Both the position numbers and the translations under genes were made by a program. Of a stretch of DNA of 64,000 nt, positions 46,905-56,787 are shown in pieces. The notes below the pieces were generated by a model that was given only the letters and a program-made list of their open reading frames with translations, ran no database searches and was not told the origin of the DNA. Origin of the DNA: Haematococcus lacustris. Lineage: Eukaryota > Chlorophyta > Chlorophyceae > Chlamydomonadales > Haematococcaceae. The stretch is taken from NCBI GenBank assembly GCA_030144725.1, contig JASKMD010000015.1, forward strand, positions 6,017,810 to 6,081,809, written 5' to 3'. Numbering within the stretch: the first letter of the stretch is position 1; the number at the start of each line of letters is the position of its first letter.

Positions 46905-49900
46905 AGGAAGCTCCAGGGGCTGAGGAGGTACACGTAGCTGACAGAGAGTTGGTTGCTGCTATCCAGGCCTAGAGCTCACAGCAGGTAGCACGGCGCACAG
47001 TTTGCAGCGAGTGGTGGAAGCCAAAGCTCAGTATGTGAAAGCCCTTGCAGCCCACTCCACGCCTGCTGACTTAAGAGCTAGGTGGCAGTGGTTGCATGAG
47101 GGGGAGCGGGCAGCAGGCCATTTTCAGGGGGTGCTTGCTCATGCTAACTCTTCCCTGACCGCTGTCCGCACACCTGGGGGGGGGTTAGCCACCACCCCCT
47201 CCTCCATTGCCTCAGTCCTAGTAGCCCACTATGCACACATCTCTGCTGACCCCGTGTGTGACAGTGAGGCTGTGCAACACGTGCTGGCTGCTGTTCGGGC
47301 GCATGCCAACCCAGTGGACCATGATGTGGCTAGTCAGGCTGGTGCACCACAAGTGTCATGTGAGGAGGTTAGGGTGGCTTGCAAGCACATGGCACCAGGT
47401 TCTGCCCCAGGCCCTGATGGTTTGCCAGTCAATGTGTGGCGGGTAGGGAGGGGTTGCTTGCAGCCCCTGCTTGCCCTTCTTTTCACAGCCATAGGCAACA
47501 CGCAGACCATGCCGCATATGTTCACGTGGGGGGCGGTGTGCCCCATTAGCAAATCAGGCAACGCCACCTCACCAGCCAACTACCGGCCCATCACCTTGTT
47601 GAACACTGACTATCGTGTCCTGGCACGGGTGTTGAATGCCCGCTTGGTGGGTGTGCTTGGTGACAGCATAGGCCCAGAACAGTCAGCTTTCCTGCCTAAC
47701 AGGCTAATAGGGGACAACATCCACTTCCTACAGTTGCTCCCAGCGGCTTTGCGTGCACAGCAGGGCATGCAAGGGTTGCCTAGTTCAGCAGCAGTGGCCT
47801 TCATTGACTTTGCCAAAGCGTATGACACCATCAGTCGCCCCTTCTTGTATGCTGTGATTGAGGCTGTAGGAGCAGGTGCCTTTCTGCCGTGGGTGAAGGT
47901 TTTGCTGTCAGATTGTCGCGCTTGCGTGGTAGTCAATGGGTGCAAGTCCCCGTGGGCCCAATGGGAGGCTGGAGTGCGTCAGGGCTGCCCTCTGTCCCCC
48001 TCCCTCTACCTCTTTGTGGCTTGGGCCTTGTCGTGTTGGCTGCATGCGCAACCTAGCCTGGGCGTTGTAGTGGCTGGCCAGCGCCGCGTGTGCATGCAGT
48101 TTGCTGATGACACAGAAGTTTTCATTCGCTCCTTAACTGAGGCTGATGTGCAGCCCTTGTGTTTGTGCATGGCAGTCTTTAAGCAGGCCTCAGGTCAAGA
48201 CATGAACACTGACAAGAGCACCCTCTTACACGTAGGCCACCCCAGCACGCATCCTGCACCTAGTGTTGTATGCGGTATGCCTGTGGTCACCATACACAAG
48301 GCCCTGGGGGTGCACATCCACAATGACATTGATGATGTTCCACACACCACCTCCATTTGGACAAGGCTGATTGAGGGGGTAGAGCACTCCTTCACTAAGT
48401 TGGCCCGCTTGCACATGTCAGCCATGGGAAGGGGTCTAGCGGCCTCCACGTTTGCCGTCAGTCGCTTCTTGTTTCATGGGGAGTTCATGGGCCTTCCCCC
48501 CCCTCCCCTCCTGCAGCGCATCACCTCAGCCTCCCAGAAGCTGGTAGATAGGGGGGTCCCACCAGACAGCAACACCCGCAGCCCCATGCCCGGGGTCCCA
48601 GGCCTGCTCCTGTCCGGGGCGCCCAGCCAAGGGGGTTTTGGCCTCCTGCCATGGAAGCAACACATGCTGGCCCGCCATGCGGTGTGGGCGTGCAAGTTGC
48701 TGGGGTTCCTGGCCTGTGATGGCCTCCCCCTGCAGCCCATGCAGGTCCGCCGGCGCCGGGAGTTGCAAGCAGCCATGCAAGCAGCCACCCCCGGCAGGCA
48801 ACGCCACCTACTCCACTCCCCTCATCCTCCTCACCGCCAGCCCCCATCTCCACCCTGCCTTCCACCTCCTAGCCCTAGCCCGGGCCAAGCCAGGCGTGAG
48901 CGGCAACCTCCCAGAGGCTGGCCTGCCTGGCCTCCTACGGCGCATTGTGGCAGCCCTCCGCGGGTTGGGCTGCCCAACAGACCTCACACCGGAGCTGCCG
49001 CTGCCAGTTGGGCCAGCATGCAGCCATATCCCAGTGTGGGGCAACCCGTTGCTGGCCATGGAGGACGCCCAGCAGCCCCCTGCCCCCTTCCCACAGCAGG
49101 CTGGGGCTCAAGCTTTGCAGTGGGTGGCAGAGTGGGCTACCACAGGCTTTCAAGAGCTGGCAGCCATCCCCTCCCTCACCAACCTCAGCAGCCTCCTCCA
49201 CCTCTGCCGGGTCACTCAGCCAGCGGGCCGGGGGGACAGGGTGGGGTCCAGGGAGTGGCAGCGGGCGGTGTGCGGGGAGGAACAGGTTGCTAGGAGCATA
49301 GCTGTGGCCGTTCGAGCTAATCCAGCCCGCTGCGCTACAGGCCTCTTCGCCATGTGGGCCCGCCTGCCCACCAGCTGGCAGCAACAGGTGGCATGGCAAG
49401 CTCCCTTGCCAGCCCCGGCAGACCCCCAAACTCTGCAATGGGTGGCAGTAGCCATGGTGATGGACCGGTTAGGTTGGCTGCCTAAGCCCCCCCCCACGGG
49501 CAGGGCCCCAGCCCCCTCCCCTATCCCCATCCTTGAGGGTGCCACGGTAAAGTGCTTCACCCGGGTGCTCATGGAGCCGGTCACCATGCTGCGGGCGGAA
49601 GCCAACGCTCGGTTTGTCAAGGACGCTCTGGCCGGCATGTGGTCCCCTCCCCCTACACTTACCTCTGCCCCCCATCTACCACTCCCCTCCTCACCCCCCG
49701 CCACTCAAGCTCAAGGGGAGGCCTGGCTTGCCTCACGCGTCCCCACCCTATGGAAGCTACCCTGGCTGAACTCATCAAAGGAGGTCATGTGGCGGCTAGC
49801 AGTCAACGGGGTCCCTTGTGCGGGGGGTCTCAACATCGGCATGGCTTGCCCATGCGGCTGGGAGCCTACGCGAGATCCCTCTCTCCAAGGGCAGGCCAGG

Positions 49901-50464
49901 GCTGATGCTCAAGGCAGTGCCATGAGGCGCCACACTTTCTGGGACTGCCCCCTAGCCTGTGCCGTAGTGCGCGAACTGCGCCGAGCCTTGCCCCCTGCTG
50001 TTCACCTCCACACTGCGCATGTCTGGCTGGCCATGTCACCTTGCACCACATATGTCCACCAGGGGGTGTGGGATGTGGTCTGCTTGGCTGCATTGGGAGC
50101 CATGTGGCGCGGTCGGCGGGTATGGTGGGCACGGCAACTAGCTGCTAGGGACCATGCTGAAGCCCATGCCCTAAGACAAGCCTCCTTGGATGAGCTTTGG
50201 CATCTAGCTGACGCCCTACCTGATGCCACCCCTGCCTTGTCCCTACGTGACAGAGTGGGCCGCTATGTTGTAGGCGACTTCTGGTCTCAAGTGCAGGACT
50301 TTGTTGCATTACACACCATCCCCCACAACTGGCCTGCTGGGAACTCCGTTCCTCACAACCACCCTTTCATTTGCACCCATGGTGACGGCCAAGCCAGGCA
50401 GCTACGCACCCACCTACCTGACATTGGAGCCATAGAGGACATGCTACCTGTTGATTTGGACTGA
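46903..50464 (+). pseudogene. LINE ORF2 remnant (copy G), two frameshifts
   Basis: It keeps the whole reverse transcriptase (APGPDG, FIDFAKAYD, QGCPLSP, QFADD) and the C-terminal finger but no endonuclease. A single T is missing near 46,969, creating an early stop (GCCTAG); the frame reopens from 47,002. A 53-bp deletion near 48,810 (compare 20,305-20,360 in copy C) shifts the frame again, and the C-terminal part then runs to 50,464. Not able to make a full protein. Confidence 0.87.
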
Positions 50465-50765
50465 GTTTGATCTAGCCTAGCCTGGCCGTTGGGGGTAGTT
50501 GCCTTGTCTTGTCTACCTTGTCTAGCTGGGCCTCCTAGTAGGCAGGTGGTGGGGACGCTAAGGACGCCTTGAGAGCTTTGTGCCTTGTCCTTGCTGTCTG
50601 TCGCCTAGTGCAGTCCGGTTAGAGTGTGGCAGACCTGACAAGCGCTAGACCTCCCCCTATACCCCCTTGGTGCCCATGAGGGCTGGTTGCTCTGTGTGAG
50701 CGTGTGTTGCCCCAGACAGTGTGACGGTGGCCCTGCCACTGGTGCTGTAATGCCCCTCTCTCTCT
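46903..50765 (+). mobile_element. Family-1 LINE copy G, 5'-truncated and broken
   Basis: Homology to ORF2 begins at about residue 391 (PGAEEVHVADREL) and runs to the 3' UTR with TGTAA and (CT)n, followed by tRNA-Tyr. It is several percent diverged from C/E and closest to D and F, so it is from an older wave. Confidence 0.85.
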
Positions 50766-50842
50766 TAGCTCAGTTGGTAGAGCACGTGACTGTAGAGGTT
50801 GCATTCATCATGGGGTCGCTGGTTCGATTCCGGCAGACCGGA
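50766..50842 (+). tRNA. tRNA-Tyr(GUA), 5'-truncated, after LINE copy G
   Basis: Begins near nucleotide 8 (TAGCTCAG) after CTCTCTCT and runs to the discriminator A; A and B boxes intact. Mirror of 44,925-45,001. Confidence 0.75.
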
Positions 50843-51178
50843 AGGTTCTGTTTTGTAGGTTCCACACCACGGTCATGTTCCCATGCCACATCAGCTTTGC
50901 GATGCGCAGGGCGGAGACCCGCGGCGTAACTGAAAAAATCCACCTAGCCAGGGCCTCAGGGCCTTGCCACACACAACATCTAGGGCTTTGCCAAGCGTGC
51001 TTCCACTGCCCAGGGTGTGTGGTCGGAGGGGTGCAGCCTCACCCACCGCACCAAAGTGCATGACCTAGTGTACCTATGGGGGAAGGTTTTGCGGTTGCAC
51101 ATGGTGTGCGTCCAAGAGATTAAGCTCAGCGGGACAAGTAGGGCAGACAACCACACCAGCCCAGCAGGAGTGGAGGCT
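50843..51178 (+). pseudogene. LINE fragment: 5' UTR fused to ORF2 N-terminus
   Basis: Mirror of 44,589-44,924. The 5' UTR relic (to about 50,951) is followed directly by ORF2 endonuclease N-terminal sequence; ORF1 is absent. Confidence 0.75.
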
Positions 51179-51647
51179 AGGATCAGCGCCACTAGCCCCA
51201 CACAGCCGGTGGGCAAGTCAGCTGTCACGGTGGGGAGAGCCATCCCACTCCTGTCTACCTGCCCCTCAATACTATGTGTGATGGCATGATACCACCCCAC
51301 TCACACCACCTGCAGCCCATGCAACTGTGGCTCTTACTGCTTCAGCAGATGGAGCATCATGGCTGGGGTTGTGCACGCCATGCACTAATCTGACCTTATG
51401 CTTGTAAGATGATACTCCAACATGTCCTTGCCACTGCCGCGGCATAGCTGCAAGGAATACTTGGCTGCCACCTGTGGCATCCAGCATTCCCGATGCCCCA
51501 TGTTCAGGTGCCACCTGTAGCCCTTTGGATAAAGGGGGGTGGGCAACGTGCCTACTGCAATGGTTTTAGGGCAGCAGGGATCAAATTATTTGCACTCGTC
51601 AACGCACTCTAAATGCACTCGCCAGCTAAGAAGTCTTGCTCCCTAGG
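51179..51647 (-). pseudogene. Relic of related LINE ORF1 (right arm, inner part)
   Basis: Reverse complement of 44,120-44,588. Carries the ORF1-like block (MLDATGG... to GLQVV-like region) with frameshifts. Separated from its outer half (53,023-53,754) by the RNase H LINE insertion. Confidence 0.7.
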
Positions 51648-53022
51648 CACCACCATGAAGAAGAAGAAGAAGACTACGCCGGTATTCACCGGCGTGCATT
51701 AAGGGAGGAGCAGCCGCCTGGGGCGCGGCCTGCTCCCACCATCAAGCTCGAGAAGTAGCCGGCCCCCTACCCCCCCCCCCTTTCTAGTAGCTCTAAGTCT
51801 GTAACTTGTTTTGGCAATGGTGTGGGCTGTTTCTACCGCATGTCTCGTGAGCTTGTTTAGTAGCTTTGTGGCGTTGGTTTGAGTGACCCCAAGGGCTATG
51901 AGGTGTTGACGTGTGTGTGTTTCATAGGTAATACCGCCTATACCCAGTAGGATTGGTCTGATCTCAACCATGTGGCCTATCTTGCGCATGGTGTGTGCCA
52001 GTTTTGTGTGTTGGTTCAGGGCCTTGTCTAGTTGCTCCATCCACCTCGAGTCCGCACAGTATTTGATTTCTATGATGGTGATCCGTTTAGTGGCTTTGCC
52101 GCGTTTGCCCGTCTTCTTTTGAGGCGTCACCATGATTATGTCCGGTCTGGTAGTGTTTTTGGTCGCTGTTGGTTTCATGCCGAGTGCCCGTAGCGTGGTG
52201 TGTAGTGTGTCGTTAGGGAGGTCAAGGTTTTCTCTAGCGCCCTTCTCCCAGCTGCCGGTGTCCGCAAACCGGATGCATCCGCCCAGGGTTCCTTTGCTGA
52301 TGGCTTTGGCGATGAGGCGGCCAGCTCCGTTGTGCCTTTCTTGCACGAGTGGCAGGGTCTCGCTGCAGCCCGAGAGCAAGTGTGTGGCACTGTCGGCCTC
52401 CCCACAGAGGGGGCAGCGGTCGTCTGTCGCCTGCTTCCAGCGCATAGCTAGTTTTTGGTTGTATAGTCCTCCGGTACGGTAGAGTAGGGCGGTCCTTTGC
52501 GCGGGGATGGAGATGGTCGCATCGGTCATCACTCTTTCGCCCGCTCCTTTTGCCGCGGCTTTGGTGATATCTTGGGTCATCTGGTAGTAAATGCTGTCTT
52601 GGTTGGCGAGGCCTAGCTTGTGCTTGCTGTGCATGTGTGCTCGTACGCTGTGTCGGCAGTCCGGCAGTGGGGCGAGGTTTTCGCCGTCGGTCCCGTTGTT
52701 TAGCCAGATACCCCTCTCTTTGGGTGTGGTCGGGTGGTGCTCTAGTGTGTTTGCCTGCTCCGGGTGTAGCGCTGCGTGTTTAGCGAGGGCATCAGCGCCT
52801 TCGTTTCCGATGATGCCCGAGTGGGCCCGGACCTTGTAGAATTGGGTCGTGACGGGGCTGGCGATGATGAGGGTGGCGATGTCCGTCAGGATGTCGTTGT
52901 GTCTATGATTGATGAGGGACATCGGGTTAGCCAGGGCTCGGCGGATTTGGTAGAGAGAGCATAGGCTGTCAGTGGCGATGCGTCTGGCCCCCGCTTTCAG
53001 TGCCGCGTGTGGCACCACCATG
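51648..53022 (-). mobile_element. Family-3 LINE (RNase H + REL-type), 5'-truncated, 12-bp TSD
   Basis: The insert is 51,658-53,010, bounded by GGCACCACCATG (51,646-51,657 and 53,011-53,022). The same site is uninterrupted in the two other copies of this locus (33,998 and 44,112), which have a single CATGGTGGTGCC. On the minus strand it starts abruptly in an RNase H domain and ends with a (TCT)n tail. This is a clean recent insertion of a third LINE type. It does not touch a tRNA. Confidence 0.9.
51699..53010 (-). CDS. LINE C-terminal fragment: RNase H, CCHC finger, restriction-like endonuclease motif
   Basis: About 436 codons of element sequence are open; the frame continues upstream by chance into host relic sequence, so there is no native start. 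First comes the C-half of an RNase H domain (ATDSLCSLYQI ... FYKVRAHSGIIGNEGADALAK). Next is a CPLCGEADSATHLLSGC finger (C-x2-C-x8-H-x4-C). Then come RPDIIM and, after about 20 residues, IIEIK, a PD-...-E-x-K pattern as in restriction-like endonucleases. CCHC followed by RPD is the arrangement in the C-terminus of R2- and Dualen/RandI-type LINEs, the latter known from Chlamydomonas with RNase H. The upstream RT is missing through 5' truncation. Confidence 0.7.
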
Positions 53023-53754
53023 TCTAATGGGTTGCGACGAGCACGCAGGACAAGGGTTGCCTTGCGCACTATCACTGAAGCAGCTATTGCCTTGAGGGTG
53101 TCGCTGGGCTGTTGCACGACTATGGCATTCAATCCCTCCGCTGGGCGGCGTGCATTGCGTTGTGTTGCGTTGTGTTGTTGTGGCGTTGTGCTTGCTGTCC
53201 TTGCACGGGCTGCTGCACTGTCGCTGATGGGGCCTTGCGGCCCATTGTGGTGAAGCCTTCCTCAATCTTGGCGGGCATGTATACCTCAGACATGGGCATG
53301 GGGCACGCCAAGCGGGTGAGCTGCTAGCGGGTTGGTAGCTTCCAAGAAACTACGAACGCTTGCAAATTCTCACCGAAGCACAGCAGTGACCGCACCTCGA
53401 GTTTCCCGGTGTGTTCTCAGCACGGTTGCCAATGCAATGTTGTCGCCTGATGTGTAAGTGTTGCACACTATCGATGGCCGCGAGGGGCGGAGTCCTCAGT
53501 GTGGAAAGAAAAGTTGGGGCGCACACTAATGCATCAGTAGGGAGACGAAGTTGTGTCTAAAGCCGCAAAGCGCGACCGTTGTTCAAGCTTTTCGATTCTG
53601 CTGGATGCGCCCATTGACCGGCGATGAGCACGCATGGCCATCCCGGCGGCTAGGTGGATTTTTTCAGTTACGCCGCGGGTCTCCGCCCTGCGCATCGCAA
53701 AGCTGATGTGGCATGGGAACATGACCGTGGTGTGGAACCTACAAAACAGTACCT
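53023..53754 (-). pseudogene. Relic of related LINE (5' UTR + ORF1 N-terminus), right arm outer part
   Basis: Reverse complement of 33,264-33,995 with very few differences. It begins at the tRNA 3' end and includes the EEGFTTM-like ORF1 start. Confidence 0.75.
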
Positions 53755-53838
53755 TCCGGTCTGCCGGAATCGAACCAGCGACCCCATGATGAGTGCAACC
53801 TCTACAGTCACGTGCTCTACCAACTGAGCTAAGACCGG
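53755..53838 (-). tRNA. tRNA-Tyr(GUA) with 11-nt intron, intact (minus strand)
   Basis: Mirror of 33,180-33,263, with full acceptor pairing and the GCACTCA intron variant. Candidate working gene. Confidence 0.88.
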
Positions 53839-54547
53839 GGGAAGGCAAGTATTTGAATTCTGATGCAAGCCTTATTTCAGACTGTTATATGTAGCTATAT
53901 GCATTGAGATACACCAAGGGACAAGGCCCAGTGCCAGTGCCGAAACCCAATGACTGGGTCCGCAACTGAGAACGCATGCAGCTCCCACGCCTCCACATCA
54001 CGGATGCAGCTGTCTGCGATAACGTAACCATGTGGCGCGGTAGTAACCGATAAACTGCTCGGAGAGGCGTCTCGACCTGGTCTGGCGACGTGCACGACAG
54101 GTGGGCAGGAAGAGCGAAAGGACGGCAGGAGGCAGGAACTGAGCATGAGGCAGGAGACGGGCAGCAGGAGCAGGAATTGGGAAACAGGAGCAGGAGGTGG
54201 GCAAGAAGTGGGCAGGAAGCAAGAGGGAGGCTGGTAGGAAGAGCAGGAGGAACGGGAGGTGGGCCTGCATGACCCTGTCAAGTTTGAGCGCAATGCGCCG
54301 TCACAACTGAGTAGCTGCATTTACATCATCGACTGTGTGTGCATGGCAACATTTGATTGCCTTGTAGGTGCCAAAGCAATGCACCGGGCCCACGGCTCAG
54401 TGATATGACCCACCTGGGCTTCAGGCCATGTATTAAAGGCTTCGAGGCCTCAAACGCTCATAGGCTCATACAAAGCAAGACACAGTCCAACACCCGAGAC
54501 ATCAACTCCCCCTTTGCCAAAAGGCACAACCTCTTGCCTATGGTCAA
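53839..54547 (-). repeat. tRNA-Tyr upstream region, inverted copy; no gene
   Basis: Reverse complement of 32,471-33,179 (coordinates sum to 87,018). It includes the GCAGGA-rich tract and shows no supported gene. Confidence 0.8.
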
Positions 54548-55485
54548 GGCAAGGGTGACACAGCTCATCCAGTGTAGGTCTGATGCAGCGCATGGGTTGT
54601 CATCGCAGCCAGGTACCATGCCCACCACACCCGCCTGCCACGCCACATGGCTAAGAAGGAAGCCACACACCTACCAATACCGCACTGACACGCCCTGGTG
54701 GAAATGACTGGTGCAGGGTGACCAGCCAGACGTGCACGATGAAGGTGAACAGCAAGGGGCAAAGCATGGGTGCTCCCACAACGTGTTGCATCAAGCGCAT
54801 ACACCTTGTGGGATTGCCTTGCATGTGGCCCCAGGTCGGCCCTGAGAAATGGACATCGAACACGAAAGTCGTGCTGAGGGCGAGGGCCCCCACATACGAC
54901 ATCCCATGCCTCCTCCTGACCTCGAGGAAGGAGGATGAGGGAGAGTGGGAAGGTGAGAGGGAGGCGATGGGCTGGTGGGGTTGATAGAGGGACAGGGATG
55001 AGAGCTGACAAACAAGAGTTGGCTAGGGCATGGAGCCTGGCTACCGGCTTTGATAGTAGCAGTGTGGACACCTTGACTGAGACCCGTCACACAATGGCAA
55101 TGAAAGGGGGGCTGTAGTGGGCTGCTTATGGGGGATGCCTTGGGAAGGCAGCCTAGCTCATCTGGCACCAACACCACCGCCGCCATTGAAGATGCGAAGG
55201 GTCAGCAACGGCTGGGAAGTGCGCTTGCCGGGCCATGTCCTGCGCCAGCTAGCTGGCAGGGCATGCAAGAGGCAAGTGCCTCACTGCGCTCAGTTGCCAT
55301 GCACTGCACCAGCGTTGCAGCTGGCCACATGCTCCTCAGTGCACCCGCCGCCACTGCCGGGACCTCACCAAGGCTTCCGGGCCTACAAGATGTGATGGCA
55401 GCGTGAAAAAGACAGACCAAGTGATGAGGGGAAACGATGGGGCTGGTAGGGCAAGCCCAGGTAGCAAAGCGACAATGAGCCACTG
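54548..55485 (-). pseudogene. Degenerate LINE ORF2 C-terminal relic, inverted copy
   Basis: Reverse complement of 31,533-32,470 with a few substitutions. The inverted duplication ends at about 55,485. Confidence 0.75.
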
Positions 55486-56214
55486 CAAGGAGGGTGTGGG
55501 CAGGGTCAGGATGGGCGCTGATTGGGAGAAAAGGCAAGTACTGTATGAGTCGGTGATGCACGTACACCCTAAGTGAGCGACTTGGTTAGGCTGGCAGCGG
55601 TAGCGGTGACGTGTTTGCGCAACCGCGCTGGCAGAAGCCCGCCTAATTACAGGGACATAAGAGGCGACCAATGAGCCGTGTGGTCGCTGCCTGACACGCA
55701 ATCTTCCCAAGGCATTGCTGAGCTCGCGTTGGGGCCCGCATCGAGGATGTCCCGCCCTTGGCTTAGACCGGGATGGCCCGGCTTTGTCACTGCCTTCGTC
55801 ACGCGGTCTACGTCGGCCGCCTGCAGGCGTCAGTTACGCCTATCCCTATCCTGGGGAGCCCCTACATATCTCCACGACAGAGCTACATAGTGACCGGTGA
55901 TACTGTTTCCGAACCTAGGTGGGACCATAGGAGTGCTCGAGCCCTACCCTATGCAACCTCACACATCCCCTTTGCAAAGGGTGTACGGATTGGTTAGTAT
56001 AATTCAAGGGCTGAGACACATGCTGAGCAATGGTTCAATGCTGGGAGGGGTAACCAGGAGCACCGGAGTAAGTATATAGAAAAGACAACAGATCATGGCT
56101 GCAGCAGACATTTGACCTGTTAGTTTATGCTGCGAGAGCATGGATTGCTTGCAATGCAGGTTTCCCCATTGACCCTATGAAATCGTCATCACCGACTGCT
56201 ATGACAGAAGCGCA
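55486..56214. other. Unassigned; boundary between TE block and host genes
   Basis: No TE homology and no convincing gene seen. It may hold the promoter and 5' UTR of the small gene at 56,215. Confidence 0.4.
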
Positions 56215-56678
56215 ATGGTAGAAGCCAGCAGAGCGGCGGCAAGAAATGGTAAGTCGCAATCGAGCAATCGAGCAAGGTGCCATACCCGCCACCTCTGCAT
56301 CACCATAGGCATCGGCACCACATGCCGGGTGACTAGTGCCGACCCGTTGCGGCCATGTGGGACAGCTGTTACGGGTGACTGTGGCTTGGTTCAGCTGTAG
56401 CTGAGCATAGCTACGTGAATTAATATTGTGCAGATGCAAAGAGCACCGTGGCAGCACATGCCAGGAAGGTGATGGGCGACAAGGAAAGGTTCACTCAATT
56501 TGACACCACCGACAGAAGGAAGCTGCGCAGCTTCACAGGCCGTAGCAGGACCTCCAGGCCCAATCAAAATACTCCAAGCCTTACTGCACAGCTTCTCCTA
56601 GGTGTCATCATCCTGACACTGTCAGCCAGCCTAGCAGCCATCTCTTGGTTCATTGTCCTTGCCATGGGCAAGGCCTGA
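56215..56678 (+). CDS. Predicted small tail-anchored membrane protein, 92 aa, 2 exons
   Basis: Proposed exons are 56,215-56,248 and 56,434-56,678, with GTAAGT donor and TTGTGCAG acceptor; the phase-1 junction keeps the frame. The N-terminal part (1-60) is polar and basic (DTTDRRKLRSFTGRSRTSR). One hydrophobic segment follows at about 64-89 (LLLGVIILTLSASLAAISWFIVLAM), only three residues from the C-terminus, the layout of a tail-anchored protein. I do not recognise the family. The stop is just 109 bp before the Pelota start codon, so the two genes are unusually close; no TGTAA signal is seen between them. It could also be chance exon-like sequence. Confidence 0.45.
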
Positions 56679-56787
56679 CAGCAGCCTTACAACAACATCA
56701 ACACTCCTGCATTTTGGGAACGACAGCTTTGAACACCAGCCCAGCTGCCAGATAGACAGACAAGACAGACAAGGCCGCGTTGCTGTG

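Noticed and set aside
46903..48886. L1-style twin-priming to explain the inverted LINE arms
   Set aside because: Twin priming inverts the 5' part of one element; here the same 3' part and its tRNA/relic flank are duplicated in both orientations, which needs a DNA-level event.
53011..53132. N-terminal 41 codons of the RNase H LINE frame (53,132 start)
   Set aside because: They belong to the ORF1 relic of the host locus and are joined in frame by chance at the insertion point.
33180..53838. CRISPR array (repeated tRNA-like units)
   Set aside because: The repeated 84-mers fold as tRNA-Tyr, are kilobases apart and have no regular spacers; the genome is eukaryotic.
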